This document shows positions 51,116 through 59,793 of a stretch of 64,000 bases of DNA, one piece after another (the first letter of the stretch is position 1; each line of letters begins with the position of its first letter). The notes beneath the pieces were generated by a model. It ran no database searches and was not told the origin of the DNA. It worked only from the letters and a program-made list of their open reading frames with translations. The DNA comes from Paraburkholderia sprentiae WSM5005 (lineage in GTDB: Bacteria > Pseudomonadota > Gammaproteobacteria > Burkholderiales > Burkholderiaceae). The DNA lies in assembly GCF_001865575.2 (NCBI RefSeq), contig NZ_CP017562.2, positions 806,001 to 870,000 of the forward strand, given 5' to 3'. The position numbers and the translations under genes were made by a program.

Positions 51116-52414
51116 ATGAACGCACACTCATTTTATCGGCCGGTTTCGGGGCTGAATCTGCTCTCGCGAATCGGCAACGATCCGCAAGGGCGCGATCGCC
51201 TGATGCTCGATACGCTAGCGCGCATCGAGGCGGTCGACCGCGACATCGGCGCCATGACGGCCGTCGCCCGGCGCGAAGCCGCGATGGCCTCGGCGGCTGC
51301 CGCGCACGGGCCGCTGGCAGGGCTGCCCATCGCGATAAAAGATATTTTCGACACCCACGATCTGGTCACCAGTTACGGATCGCCGATCTACGAGCGCTAC
51401 CGGCCCAGGTCCGATGCGGCGATCGTGACACTGTTGCGCCGCAAGGGCGCTGTCATCGTGGGCAAGACCGTCACCAGCGAATTCGCCTACATGGCGCCGC
51501 CCGCCACGCGCAACCCGTGCGATATACAGCGCACGCCTGGCGGATCGTCCTCGGGCTCGGCGGCTGCCGTCGCCGCCGGCATGGTGCCGTACGCGGTGGG
51601 TTCGCAAACCGGTGGCTCGACCATCCGGCCCGCGTCGTTCTGCGGTATTGCCGGCTACAAGCCGACGTTCGGCCTGCTGCCGACCGTCGGCATGAAATGC
51701 TTCTCCTGGTCGTTCGACACGGTTGGCCTGTTTGCCGCGGGCGTGCGCGACGTGGCCTATCTCGCGCAGGTCCTGTCGGACCGTCAACTGGCGGTGGACG
51801 GCATCACGGCCGGCCCGGTGTTCGGCGTCCCCGACAGCTACCCGTGGACCGAACCGTCGGCCAATGCCAGCGCCGCGCTCGACACCGCCGTACGGGCCAT
51901 CGAGGATGCCGGCGGCCGGGTCCGGCGGGTCCGCTTCGGGTCGTGGATGGCCGCCATGGTGGCCGCACACGACACGATTCAGCGCTACGAAGCGTATCAA
52001 TCGCTGGGATTCGAGTACGATCGTCATCGCGGCGATCTCTCGCCGATGCTCGCCGGGTTTCTTGAACGTGCGGCCACGATCGATGCGGCGACCTATACCA
52101 AAGCGCGCGTGTTGATGGGCGAGGCGAAGGACAGCCTCGCCGAACTCTTCAACGGCGTGACCGGCTTGCTGACGCCAAGCGCGCCGGACGAGGCGCCCGA
52201 TGGGCTGGACTCGACAGGAGATCCAGCGTTCAATCGTAACTGGACCTTGCTAGGATGCCCGTGCGTGAATGTTCCTGGACTTTGGGGCGCGCGCGGCGGT
52301 CCGATCGGCGTGCAGGTGATCGGCCGGCCTTGGGACGATGCACGTTGCCTCGACGCCGCTGCGTTTGTCGAGCAGGCTATCGCGGCGGCGTCGGGACGTC
52401 GCCGCGCGACGTAG
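51116..52414 (+). CDS. Amidase-signature family amidase, system 2
   Basis: A 432-residue amidase-signature enzyme: Lys75 in PIAIKDIFDT, cis-Ser in RTPGGSSSGSAAAVAAG (144-146) and nucleophilic Ser168 in GSQTGGSTIRPAS, followed by GIAGYKPTFGLLPTVGM. No signal peptide is seen. It is shorter than the system 1 amidase and not a recent duplicate of it. Its substrate should be an amide brought in by the adjacent importer. Confidence 0.9.
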   Translation: MNAHSFYRPVSGLNLLSRIGNDPQGRDRLMLDTLARIEAVDRDIGAMTAVARREAAMASAAAAHGPLAGLPIAIKDIFDTHDLVTSYGSPIYERYRPRSDAAIVTLLRRKGAVIVGKTVTSEFAYMAPPATRNPCDIQRTPGGSSSGSAAAVAAGMVPYAVGSQTGGSTIRPASFCGIAGYKPTFGLLPTVGMKCFSWSFDTVGLFAAGVRDVAYLAQVLSDRQLAVDGITAGPVFGVPDSYPWTEPSANASAALDTAVRAIEDAGGRVRRVRFGSWMAAMVAAHDTIQRYEAYQSLGFEYDRHRGDLSPMLAGFLERAATIDAATYTKARVLMGEAKDSLAELFNGVTGLLTPSAPDEAPDGLDSTGDPAFNRNWTLLGCPCVNVPGLWGARGGPIGVQVIGRPWDDARCLDAAAFVEQAIAAASGRRRAT

Positions 52415-52437
52415 CCGGCGCCTAACGGAGCGATAAC

Positions 52438-53694
52438 ATGACCATCAGTAGTTCGTACGACGATCCCGCGTTACGCGCGGCGGAACTGGCGTCTGCCCGA
52501 ACCCAGCCCGGCGGCGCCATGCGTGCGGCCGCTGCGGCAGACGGGCAGGAAAGCAGCGCAGGCGAGGGCTGGCGCATTGGCGTCCTGTACTCGCGCACCG
52601 GCGTGACCGCGGCCACCGAGTCCGAGCATTTCTTCGGCACCGCGCTTGCGATCGAAGAGGTCAACGCAGCCGGGGGCGTCGATGGGCGTCTGCTCGAACC
52701 GGTCGCGTACGATCCGAAGAGCGATCCCGATGAATACCGGCGGCTCGCCACCCGCCTGCTGCAGGAAGACGACGTGACCGTGATTTTCGGCTGTTCGACA
52801 TCGTCGAGCCGAAAGGCGGTGTTGCCGGTGATCGAACGAAACAACGCGCTGCTGTGGTACTGCTCGATCTACGAGGGGTTCGAGTATTCGCCGAACGTGA
52901 TCTACACGGGGGCGGTACCGAACCAGAACAGCATGCAGTTGGCCGCCTATCTGCTGCGCAATCACGGCCGTCGTTTTTTCCTGGTGGGCGCCGACTACAT
53001 CTATCCGCGGGAATCGAATCGCATCATGCGCGATATGGTGGAGGAGCATGGCGGAGAAATCGTCGACGAAGTTTACTTGCCCAGCGACGCCGATCCTTCG
53101 GCACTGGGAGAGGTCGTGCGGCAGATCAAGGCCGTCGAGCCCGATGTGGTTTTCTCCACCCTGATTGGCCGGGGCGCGCGTGCTTTCTATCAGTTGTACC
53201 GCGAACACGGCATCGACCCTGCTCGAATCCCCATCGCCAGCCTGACGATGACGGAAGGCGAAACACGCATGATCGGCACAGAACTGTGCGGCGGCCATAT
53301 CGTTTCTGCGAGCTATGTCAACTCTCTCGGCAACGAGAGCAACCGGCGCTTCCTGAAATCCTGGCTGGCACGCTTCGGCCCTCAGCCGGCCAGCATGTGG
53401 TCCGAGATGGCCTACAACCAGGTGCATCTGTTTGCGCTCGCCCTGGCCCGCACGGGGAGTCTCGATACGGCCCGGCTGGTAGAGGCGGCCCGCGACGTCG
53501 AATTCGATTCTCCCGAGGGGCTGCTGAGAATCGACCCCGAGAACAACCATGCGATCCTCACCCCGCGCATCGCCATTTGCCGGCCGGACGGTGCGTTCGA
53601 CGTGGTGTGGGAAGGCCGCAGTCCGATCAAGCCGGACCCCTATCTGACATCGTATGGTTTCGCCGAGTTCTGGCTCGACGGAGAACCGGCATGA
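52438..53694 (+). CDS. AmiC-like cytoplasmic amide sensor, system 2
   Basis: A 418-residue AmiC-like protein. A disordered N-terminal extension of about 40 residues, without a signal peptide, precedes WRIGVLYSRTGVTAATESEH. Conserved stretches are AIEEVNAAGGVDGRLLEPVA, TVIFGCSTSSSRKAVLPVIE and LWYCSIYEGFEYSPNVIYTG. It should hold its AmiR partner inactive until it binds ligand. Its stop overlaps the AmiR start by four bases, implying matched production of the two. Confidence 0.87.
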   Translation: MTISSSYDDPALRAAELASARTQPGGAMRAAAAADGQESSAGEGWRIGVLYSRTGVTAATESEHFFGTALAIEEVNAAGGVDGRLLEPVAYDPKSDPDEYRRLATRLLQEDDVTVIFGCSTSSSRKAVLPVIERNNALLWYCSIYEGFEYSPNVIYTGAVPNQNSMQLAAYLLRNHGRRFFLVGADYIYPRESNRIMRDMVEEHGGEIVDEVYLPSDADPSALGEVVRQIKAVEPDVVFSTLIGRGARAFYQLYREHGIDPARIPIASLTMTEGETRMIGTELCGGHIVSASYVNSLGNESNRRFLKSWLARFGPQPASMWSEMAYNQVHLFALALARTGSLDTARLVEAARDVEFDSPEGLLRIDPENNHAILTPRIAICRPDGAFDVVWEGRSPIKPDPYLTSYGFAEFWLDGEPA

Positions 53695-54311
53695 CGACGG
53701 GTGCGCGTCGGCTGTTTGACGATCTGCGCACGCTGCGCGTCCTCGTGATCCATCCGCCCGGGGACGATCGCAGCGTCCTCGAAGAGCAGTTGCGCCGGAT
53801 TGGTTGCCCGGTGCGCGTCCTCTGGCCGTTTCCTTCGCAACTCCCCGTCGATGTCGACGTGATTTTCTTTCTCGTCGGTCAGGAGCTTCGAAGCGCAGGC
53901 AACTGGTGCGCGGCCGACACCGAAGCGACGCTGATTGCCCTGTCCGATTACGAGAATCCTACGGCCTTGAAAATGCTCGTCGATACCCAGGCGCACGGCG
54001 TGATCACGAAGCCGTATCGCTCCAACGGTATTCTCAGCACGCTGGTGCTGGCACGCGCATCCTCCGGCTACCAGCAGCGACTGCATCACAAGATCGGCAA
54101 GCTGGAAGAGGCATTCAAGGCACGGCGCCATATCGAGAAGGCCAGCCGCATCCTGATGGATGCGCATCGGCTAAGCGAAAGCGACGCGTACGAACACATG
54201 CGTTCACGCGCCACGAGCCTGCGGGTCACGGTAGGCGAAATCGCGACCATGGTGATCGATGCACATGAGGCCATGGACAAACTCGGCCTGGGAAAAGCAC
54301 CTAGGCCTTGA
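53691..54311 (+). CDS. AmiR-like ANTAR antiterminator, system 2
   Basis: A 206-residue protein with a receiver-like N-domain (LRVLVIHPPGDDRSVLEEQL), a coiled-coil (HHKIGKLEEAFKARRHIEKA) and an ANTAR domain (ASRILMDAHRLSESDAYEHM, SLRVTVGEIATMVID). It is the probable antiterminator for the leader at 45376-45479. It is clearly diverged from the system 1 protein, so cross-talk is not certain. It is the last gene of the second system. Confidence 0.88.
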   Translation: MTTGARRLFDDLRTLRVLVIHPPGDDRSVLEEQLRRIGCPVRVLWPFPSQLPVDVDVIFFLVGQELRSAGNWCAADTEATLIALSDYENPTALKMLVDTQAHGVITKPYRSNGILSTLVLARASSGYQQRLHHKIGKLEEAFKARRHIEKASRILMDAHRLSESDAYEHMRSRATSLRVTVGEIATMVIDAHEAMDKLGLGKAPRP

Positions 54312-54719
54312 GTTGACGTAGCGTTCATCCGGAACACCGCTACTGTGCGGTTCCGGGTCTGCATGGGACGGCCGGCGTAGCCGGGTCCTATGGCCTTGCC
54401 TATGGCGCAGCGCATACCGTTGCCGCGCGCCGCCCCCTATGCGGGTGACTTCAACGCGAGTCGATCGCGCGGGATGAGCTCGCCCGCGATTGCTGCGCGA
54501 CAGGCCACGCGACCAGCCACGCGTGCGGCCCACGCGCCTTGCGCCGGAAAGATTTTGTAATCCATTCGCACTCCAACATGTAGCGTCCAAACTGGTTGCA
54601 TGCGCACCAGCGCTCTCAATCCGCATGGAGACTTGCGACCAGACGGTGGTCCAGCACGGCGTCTACTATCATCAGCCGTACTGCAAAATCGCACCTAACC
54701 ATGATCGCCCGCGACTACC
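54312..54719. other. No recognisable gene
   Basis: The stretch after the second amide system holds only short frames without family motifs. A GC-rich imperfect hairpin near 54365-54387 lacks a T tract and is not a convincing terminator. Confidence 0.4.
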
Positions 54720-54943
54720 TGTGACGCATTGGTCCGCCCACGATCTTCGGCGCACCACCCGCACACTGCTTGCAACACTTTGTTTATCCGAACGAAATCG
54801 CCGAGGCCGTCCTCGGTCATGTCCAGCCTGGAATCACCGGTATCTATAACCGGCATACCAACGATAGAGAGCGGCGCGCGTGGCTCACGAAACTGTCACA
54901 TCGCTTGGAAGAGATTGCGGCGACATATCCTCCAAGGAAGTAA
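54720..54943 (+). pseudogene. Integrase (P4-type tyrosine recombinase) C-terminal remnant
   Basis: The plus strand reads WSAHDLRRTTRTLLATL and, one frame over, PNEIAEAVLGHVQPGITGIY followed by NRHTNDRERRAWLTKLSHRL and a stop at 54941. HDLRRT is the HxxR motif and GHVQPGITGIYNRH contains the catalytic Tyr. One frameshift separates the two parts and the N-terminal domains are missing. With the different integrase remnant at 43890 it brackets amide system 2. Confidence 0.78.
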
Positions 54944-55493
54944 CACAGTCTCTATGCCGGTCTTCGACGCAGGGCAAAATCGCATGTTGCTGGGTAGACG
55001 ATATGACTCGCGAGTAAGTATGCGACGTCGCGGTGGGCGCCTCAACGGCTAGAGTCTTTCCCACGAGCGCCGTGCACCTCTCGTGGATTCCCATCGAACA
55101 ATTTTCACGAACCGCTATCAATGGGTATGGGCTGGCGATCACTCTGGAAACGCGGTGAACAGCGCGAGCCTTCGTTCTTCCAACTCAGCCCGCCGAAAGT
55201 GAATCGCCGTTGAACATCGAAATAGGAAGGATCAACGCCAGGAAGCGAGCGTCGAGGAATTTTCGACTTAGCGTCGTATAGCGTATGGTATTCCCCGGTA
55301 ATCTCGGGAAGCGCCCCATTTGGCAATTGGACGGGAAAATGGCTTTTCTGTTTCTCCGGTGCGTTTGCTACACTTAACGACGCGTATTAAGTTCTGAAGT
55401 ACATTAAGCGCAAAGGTGAATCTCCGCACATCATCAGTTCGGTCCTGTTGACGGTAGTCAAGATCGAACGGAAACCGACGAAGGGTAAGCGCG
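54944..55493. other. No recognisable gene
   Basis: About 550 bases between the integrase remnant and the AlpA-like remnant. Local AT content is higher than the flanks in places. A minus-strand frame (55105-55326) has no family motif. Nothing is supported here. Confidence 0.4.
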
Positions 55494-55726
55494 ATGAAAA
55501 TCTGTCTCTCTCCGAAAGAAGTGGCTCAGGCACTCTCTCTGTCCTCGTCGACCGTACAGCAACTGGTTCGCGAGAAAGCGTTTCCCGGGCCACGGCTGCT
55601 ATCGGGGCGGAGGATAGGGTGATCGCACTTGAGGTTCAGTACTGGGCTGACACACGCCCAGTCGCCAAGCTCCTGCCGCCAGAAAATTCGGGCGTTAAGA
55701 AGCGGCAGGTCGCTCGAGAATGTTGA
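55494..55726 (+). pseudogene. AlpA/excisionase-like helix-turn-helix regulator, frameshifted
   Basis: The reading starts MKICLSPKEVAQALSLSSST and continues QQLVREKAFPGPRLLSGRRI, a helix-turn-helix of the prophage AlpA/excisionase type. It stops at 55620. The next frame carries the tail, YWADTRPVAKLLPPENSGVK. A single frameshift near 55618 separates the halves. Such proteins usually lie beside integrases and control excision; here it is a relic near the integrase remnant. Confidence 0.6.
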
Positions 55727-55814
55727 CGATATGCGTCGTAAATCGTGACACGTCCGGTTGCCACCTGCTAGGCCAAGGGCGTGAGCGCAAATTCGTCGTT
55801 TGGTTGGTAGATGG

Positions 55815-55975
55815 CACTCGCCGTCGGCTTCGCCCCGCACCATCCCGGCGGCCAGGCCGCGGCGCAATTCGCCACGGGCGGGCTTCTTGCGACTACCCCT
55901 GTCCAGACGGGCACGCAGGATATGCAGTTCGGCTTCGCTCATGGTGCCCTTCAATCCGAGCAACAGCCGGTCGTT
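55815..55975 (-). pseudogene. Serine recombinase fragment
   Basis: The minus strand reads NDRLLLGLKGTMSEAELHIL and RARLDRGSRKKPARGELRRG, characteristic of the helix E and linker region of recombinase-family (resolvase/invertase) proteins. The catalytic Ser domain is missing because homology begins exactly where the RND fragment ends near 55975. The C-terminal domain is also absent. Confidence 0.72.
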
Positions 55976-56163
55976 AAAAAGCCGTTGTATGTCCAGAAGA
56001 TGCTGACCACCGGGATATCGATGTTCGCGAAGATATCGGTCGGCGTGCGCAGTATCGCAAGCGGGCCGACGATAAGGATCAGTACGGCGAGGACCACGAA
56101 GGTATATGGGCGGCGCAGCGCGAGCCGGACAATCCGCATGACGGGTTCCTGAAATGAGGCCAT
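55976..56163 (-). pseudogene. RND efflux pump N-terminal fragment
   Basis: The minus strand reads MRIVRLALRRPYTFVVLAVL and then AILRTPTDIFANIDIPVVSI, ending FWTYNGF. This is the first membrane helix and start of the porter domain of AcrB/MexF-type RND transporters (ALRRPYTFVVLA, PTDIFPxIDIPVV). The sequence then joins the serine recombinase fragment. The start is either the ATG at 56163 or the better-conserved one at 56139. Fewer than 70 of about 1050 residues remain. Confidence 0.78.
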
Positions 56164-56434
56164 GACGTCACGGCGTTGCTGCGCTGCCAGAGCGCGTGAC
56201 GCGGGCTTCTCGACTCAGGAGTGTGACGTTGGAGCCCTTACGGGCCGCGGTCGGGCTGGATTACCGTTCCGTTATCTGGGCGTTGATGCGAACGTGCGGT
56301 GACGTGACGTTTCACGAGGCAATGCCTGGATAACAAAAAGGTAATCTGCGGGTCAGTGCTCCGACAGGTGAAATGACGACAATGGGAAGCGTGGTTCAGG
56401 CCACCCACTTCTTGCCACTACCCGGAGAGACATC

Positions 56435-56716
56435 ATGAAACTGCTTACCGCGATTGCCGTTGCTGCACTTAGCTTGCCGTTCGGCGCAAACGCTTTTGCT
56501 CAAACCACGTCGTCGGGATTGACACGCGCTGAAGTCATCGCGCAGTTGAAGCAGGCACAGGCCGAAGGGCTGGTGCCGACGTCCAATAGCGACTATCCGC
56601 CGACGGCCGCAGAGATCGCGCGCAATCGGGAGATCTATGCGATCCAGCATGGCACACACGGTACTGCCGCAATTCGCACGGCGGGCATCCCGGCGGCGCA
56701 CCCGGCGTCGGAATAA
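56435..56716 (+). CDS. DUF4148-domain exported protein
   Basis: A 93-residue protein with a signal peptide (LLTAIAVAALSLPFGANAFA) and the DUF4148 core LTRAEVIAQLKQAQAEGLVP, then NSDYPPTAAEIARNREIYAI. Small periplasmic proteins of this family are abundant in Burkholderia; function unknown. A good GAGAG ribosome-binding site lies upstream. A homologous but distinct gene is at 32236-32592. Confidence 0.82.
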   Translation: MKLLTAIAVAALSLPFGANAFAQTTSSGLTRAEVIAQLKQAQAEGLVPTSNSDYPPTAAEIARNREIYAIQHGTHGTAAIRTAGIPAAHPASE

Positions 56717-56861
56717 AGTTGAGAATGGGGTCGCCGGGTGCGAGCCTTCTTGATGCCCGAAAACCCTCATGTGACTTCTTACGGCTGCTTCGGCAATTGC
56801 CTCTGCGTACGGCGGCAGTAGTAACGAGCGGAATGACGACGGCCCTGTCGAAGAAGCTTGG

Positions 56862-57917
56862 TCAATGACCGAGGTGCCTGTTGAAGAACTCGGTAATTTC
56901 ACCAAACGCTTCTTTTGTCTCGGGTATGCGGTCATCCATTTGGTACTGCGCGTGCGACATGCCGTCAAAGACCTCGAGTTGTGCATCGACACCCGCCTCC
57001 CGAAGCTTCCGATGCACACGAATGGTGTTGCTAAGCAGCAGGTCCCGGGTTCCCGTGGTCAGGATAGCCGGCGGAAAACCGCGCATGTCTCCGTAGACGG
57101 GTGAGAGCAGTGGGTCTTTGAGATCATGGCCGTGCGCATAGACCACGGCAGCGGCATCGCAGAATCCATCGCGTGACACCAGGACGTTGTCGACCTTCTC
57201 ATTGGTGTAGAACGAATCGCCAGTCTTCGTGAGGTCCGACATCGGCGTACCTGGCGCGATCGCGCCGGGCATTTGCAGGCCTTCCTGTTTTGCGCGAAGC
57301 ATCAGCTCCAGCACCAAAGCACCACCCGCCGAGGTCCCAAAAACGCCCACGTTCTTCGCATCGTTCGACCGCAGTACCGCCTTGTAGACCGTCTCGACAT
57401 CGTCAAGCGCAGCGGGGAAGTAACCTTCAGGCGGCATCCGGTAGTCAACAGAAATCACCTTGTAATGCCCCAGGCCCGCCATGATGACGGCTTCGTTCGT
57501 GCCCGCCTCGCCCGGGTAAAGCTCATAGCAGCCGCCATGAATGTGAATTAGCACCTTGTCGTGGTGATCGGCCGGAATGACATCGGGCGTCACGACGTAC
57601 ACCCTCACACCGTTGATTGTATTGGGCTGCACCGTCACACCGAGGCGTTCCCGCATGGCCGGAAGCGTTTGCATGGCCTTGGCGGCCTGCGCGTTGGCAG
57701 CGGCTCTCCATTGCTCGCCCGTCGTCCATAGGACATTCCAGGAGGGGTTCAATGGCGCTGCGATGAGCTTTTGCAATTCAGGGCTGACATCGGTCGGCAC
57801 GGGCAGGGTCTTCGCGGGCACCTGCCGCGGGGCAAGCGCGTCGTCTCCGGCGAGCGCAACGCCCGAAACACCCACGAATGCAGCGCACGCGAGTACAAAC
57901 AACTTGGTGAATTTCAT
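56862..57917 (-). CDS. Exported alpha/beta hydrolase (hormone-sensitive-lipase family)
   Basis: A 351-residue secreted or periplasmic esterase. The signal peptide is LFVLACAAFVGVSGVALAGD. The HSL-family oxyanion motif HGG appears in IHIHGGCYELYPG, the nucleophile elbow is VFGTSAGGALVLEL, and a likely Asp (ILTTGTRDLLLS) and His (FDGMSHAQY) complete the triad. It stands alone on the minus strand among mobile-element relics. The substrate is unknown; short acyl esters are typical for the family. Confidence 0.86.
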   Translation of the reverse strand: MKFTKLFVLACAAFVGVSGVALAGDDALAPRQVPAKTLPVPTDVSPELQKLIAAPLNPSWNVLWTTGEQWRAAANAQAAKAMQTLPAMRERLGVTVQPNTINGVRVYVVTPDVIPADHHDKVLIHIHGGCYELYPGEAGTNEAVIMAGLGHYKVISVDYRMPPEGYFPAALDDVETVYKAVLRSNDAKNVGVFGTSAGGALVLELMLRAKQEGLQMPGAIAPGTPMSDLTKTGDSFYTNEKVDNVLVSRDGFCDAAAVVYAHGHDLKDPLLSPVYGDMRGFPPAILTTGTRDLLLSNTIRVHRKLREAGVDAQLEVFDGMSHAQYQMDDRIPETKEAFGEITEFFNRHLGH

Positions 57918-58122
57918 GGATGACTTCCGTTTGCTTGCTTAAAGCGCGACTTTATAAACGATCTCGAATGGTTTCGGGGCGCGAATCCGTCCGAGCTTCT
58001 GATCGTCACCGATGCTCATGGTGTGATCTTTGTGTGCTCGATGCTGCGTGGAAATATCACACCATCAAGCCGCTTTCGTCAGCGTTGTGTTCGGCTCGGC
58101 GCGATCGGCACGGCCACCCCCG

Positions 58123-58148
58123 AAAAAAGCCCGCCAGAATGGGCGGGC
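58123..58148 (-). terminator. Intrinsic terminator on minus strand
   Basis: On the minus strand GCCCGCC (58142-58148) and GGCGGGC (58129-58135) form a 7-bp stem with a short loop, followed by six Ts (plus-strand A run 58123-58128). It lies about 250 bases downstream of the chimeric RND-porin frame and probably ended the former porin transcript. Apart from it, 57918-58404 holds no recognisable gene. Confidence 0.7.
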
Positions 58149-58404
58149 CAACTGTTTCTCGGAGAACGCTTCTCGGTGACAGGGACTACCGGCAACGTTA
58201 TCAAGCCTCTCGCGCTCGAATAACGCAGTTAAGGTAGCTTGTCACCCCTTCAATATTCGGCTCTCTCCCGGGGAAGCGAATGTTCCACTGCCACGAATCG
58301 AGCCCCAACGATACAAATATCAGTCATCGCCGGGTGAGAAACACTCGTCCCTGCCGCACGCGAATCGCCGCAAGCCCGGCGTTCCTCAACCGTTCGATCA
58401 GGCC

Positions 58405-59070
58405 TTAGAAGCGGGTGCGCAGACCAGCGCCCACGACCACCTGGTTCTTCGTTGCCGCAATCCCGCCGACATAGGAGCTTGCGCCTTCAAATGCAGTCAA
58501 GCTCGAATTACCCGGTGCCGCCGAGTTCAGACCGCCGCTCAGGTGTGACCAGTTGGCGACTGCATACACGTCCGTGCGATTCGACAGGGCGTAATCCGAC
58601 AACAGGCTGAGCTGATTCCACTTCGGCGATGCCGCGTTCCCGGCATTGTCGAACTTGCCATCGGTGAACGTGTAAGCTGCGCCCAAGGTCAATGCCGAGG
58701 TAAGGCTGTAATGCGCGTTCACTTCATAGTTCGTGAAATGAACATAAGCGGCGTTTGCAGCCGTCAACGTACCGCCGCCGGGGAAAGCGATTGCGTTGTT
58801 CAGCTTGGTGTCCGTGATCACAACGATTGCTATGCCAAGCGCGGACAGCGCGATCAGCGAGGTCAGCACCGCGAGCGGAATCGACACCGCGATGATCAGC
58901 GTGGCGCGCCAACTGCCGAGAAAGAGCAGGATCATCAAAGCGGTGAGGGCGGCGGCGATCAGCGCTTCGCGCGTCACCCCCACGACGGCCGACTTCACGA
59001 ACACCGATTGATCCGACAATGCGGTGACGTGCAGCGCGCTCGGCAAGCCGGCCACGATATGCGGCAGCAT
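58405..59070 (-). pseudogene. Chimeric frame: RND pump segment joined to porin C-terminus
   Basis: A 221-residue open frame made of two unrelated parts. The first 80 residues are an internal RND-pump segment (LPHIVAGLPSALHVTALSDQ, TALMILLFLGSWRATLII). From about residue 88 onward it is the C-terminal third of an OmpC-type porin (YEVNAHYSLTSALTLGAAYT, NRTDVYAVANWSHLSGGLN), ending VVVGAGLRTRF with the terminal Phe needed for outer-membrane assembly. The join is near 58815-58830. The RND part continues in frame upstream without a start. No signal peptide is available, so it is unlikely to function. Confidence 0.82.
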
Positions 59071-59192
59071 CGCCTTGACCTGCTGGATGACGCGTTCTAT
59101 CGATCGTGGCCGGCCTCGCGTCTGTCGAGACGGTTCAGAAAGACACCGGCGACTCGACCACCCATGGCAAAGCGCGCTGCCAACGCGTTCGG

Positions 59193-59648
59193 CTATTCCA
59201 GGCGCGTTTCTGAGCCGGACTCCGCGTCACGGTTCGAAGGCGCGCGATCGGTACGCTTTTCGCCGAGATCGAACTGCCGTCGCGCCGATTCCATTTCCGT
59301 CATATGCGCTTCCACCCAGTCCCAGATCCCACAGATCTTGTCGAGCAGACTGCGTCCTAGCGGCGTCAACTGATAGTCGACACGAGGCGGTATTACAGGA
59401 TGCACATAGCGCGTGACGAGACCGTCGCGCTCGAGTTGCCGCAAGGTCTTCGTGAGCATCTTCTGACTGACGCCCCCCACCTCGTCGCGTAGCCGCGAGA
59501 AACGCATCTCGCCATGGGTGCCCAGCGCGTCGATCACGAGGATCGTCCACTTGTCGGCGATCTGCTCGATGACGTTGCGCGCGAGGTCATCGGTTTTCTT
59601 CTGTGGGTTCTCGGCGGCGTGAGGGCCGCCGTAGCAATTTGTTTCCAT
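59193..59648 (-). CDS. HxlR-family transcriptional regulator
   Basis: A 151-residue winged-helix regulator. Hallmarks are VIEQIADKWTILVIDALG, MRFSRLRDEVGGVSQKMLTK and TLRQLERDGLVTRYVHPVIP, then VDYQLTPLGRSLLDKI. Members respond to aldehydes, quinones or other small molecules, often through an N-terminal Cys; here Cys5 (METNCYGG) is a candidate. It is divergent from the aldo-keto reductase operon with 145 bp between starts, so it likely represses or activates that operon. Confidence 0.9.
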   Translation of the reverse strand: METNCYGGPHAAENPQKKTDDLARNVIEQIADKWTILVIDALGTHGEMRFSRLRDEVGGVSQKMLTKTLRQLERDGLVTRYVHPVIPPRVDYQLTPLGRSLLDKICGIWDWVEAHMTEMESARRQFDLGEKRTDRAPSNRDAESGSETRLE

Positions 59649-59793
59649 GGGGAAAGTATGGAACCTTCAGGTGCCTTCTTGTGATCGCCGGATGCGGCTG
59701 AAATAATCGACTCGCCTGCCCGTCCTTTGGGCACGTCGCATTTTCTCGGACCGCATTCGACATGGATGCGGCGCTTTAACCAGAGAGCATCGC

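Noticed and set aside
54365..54387. GC-rich imperfect hairpin after amide system 2
   Set aside because: It has bulges and no T run; it cannot be distinguished from chance in GC-rich DNA.
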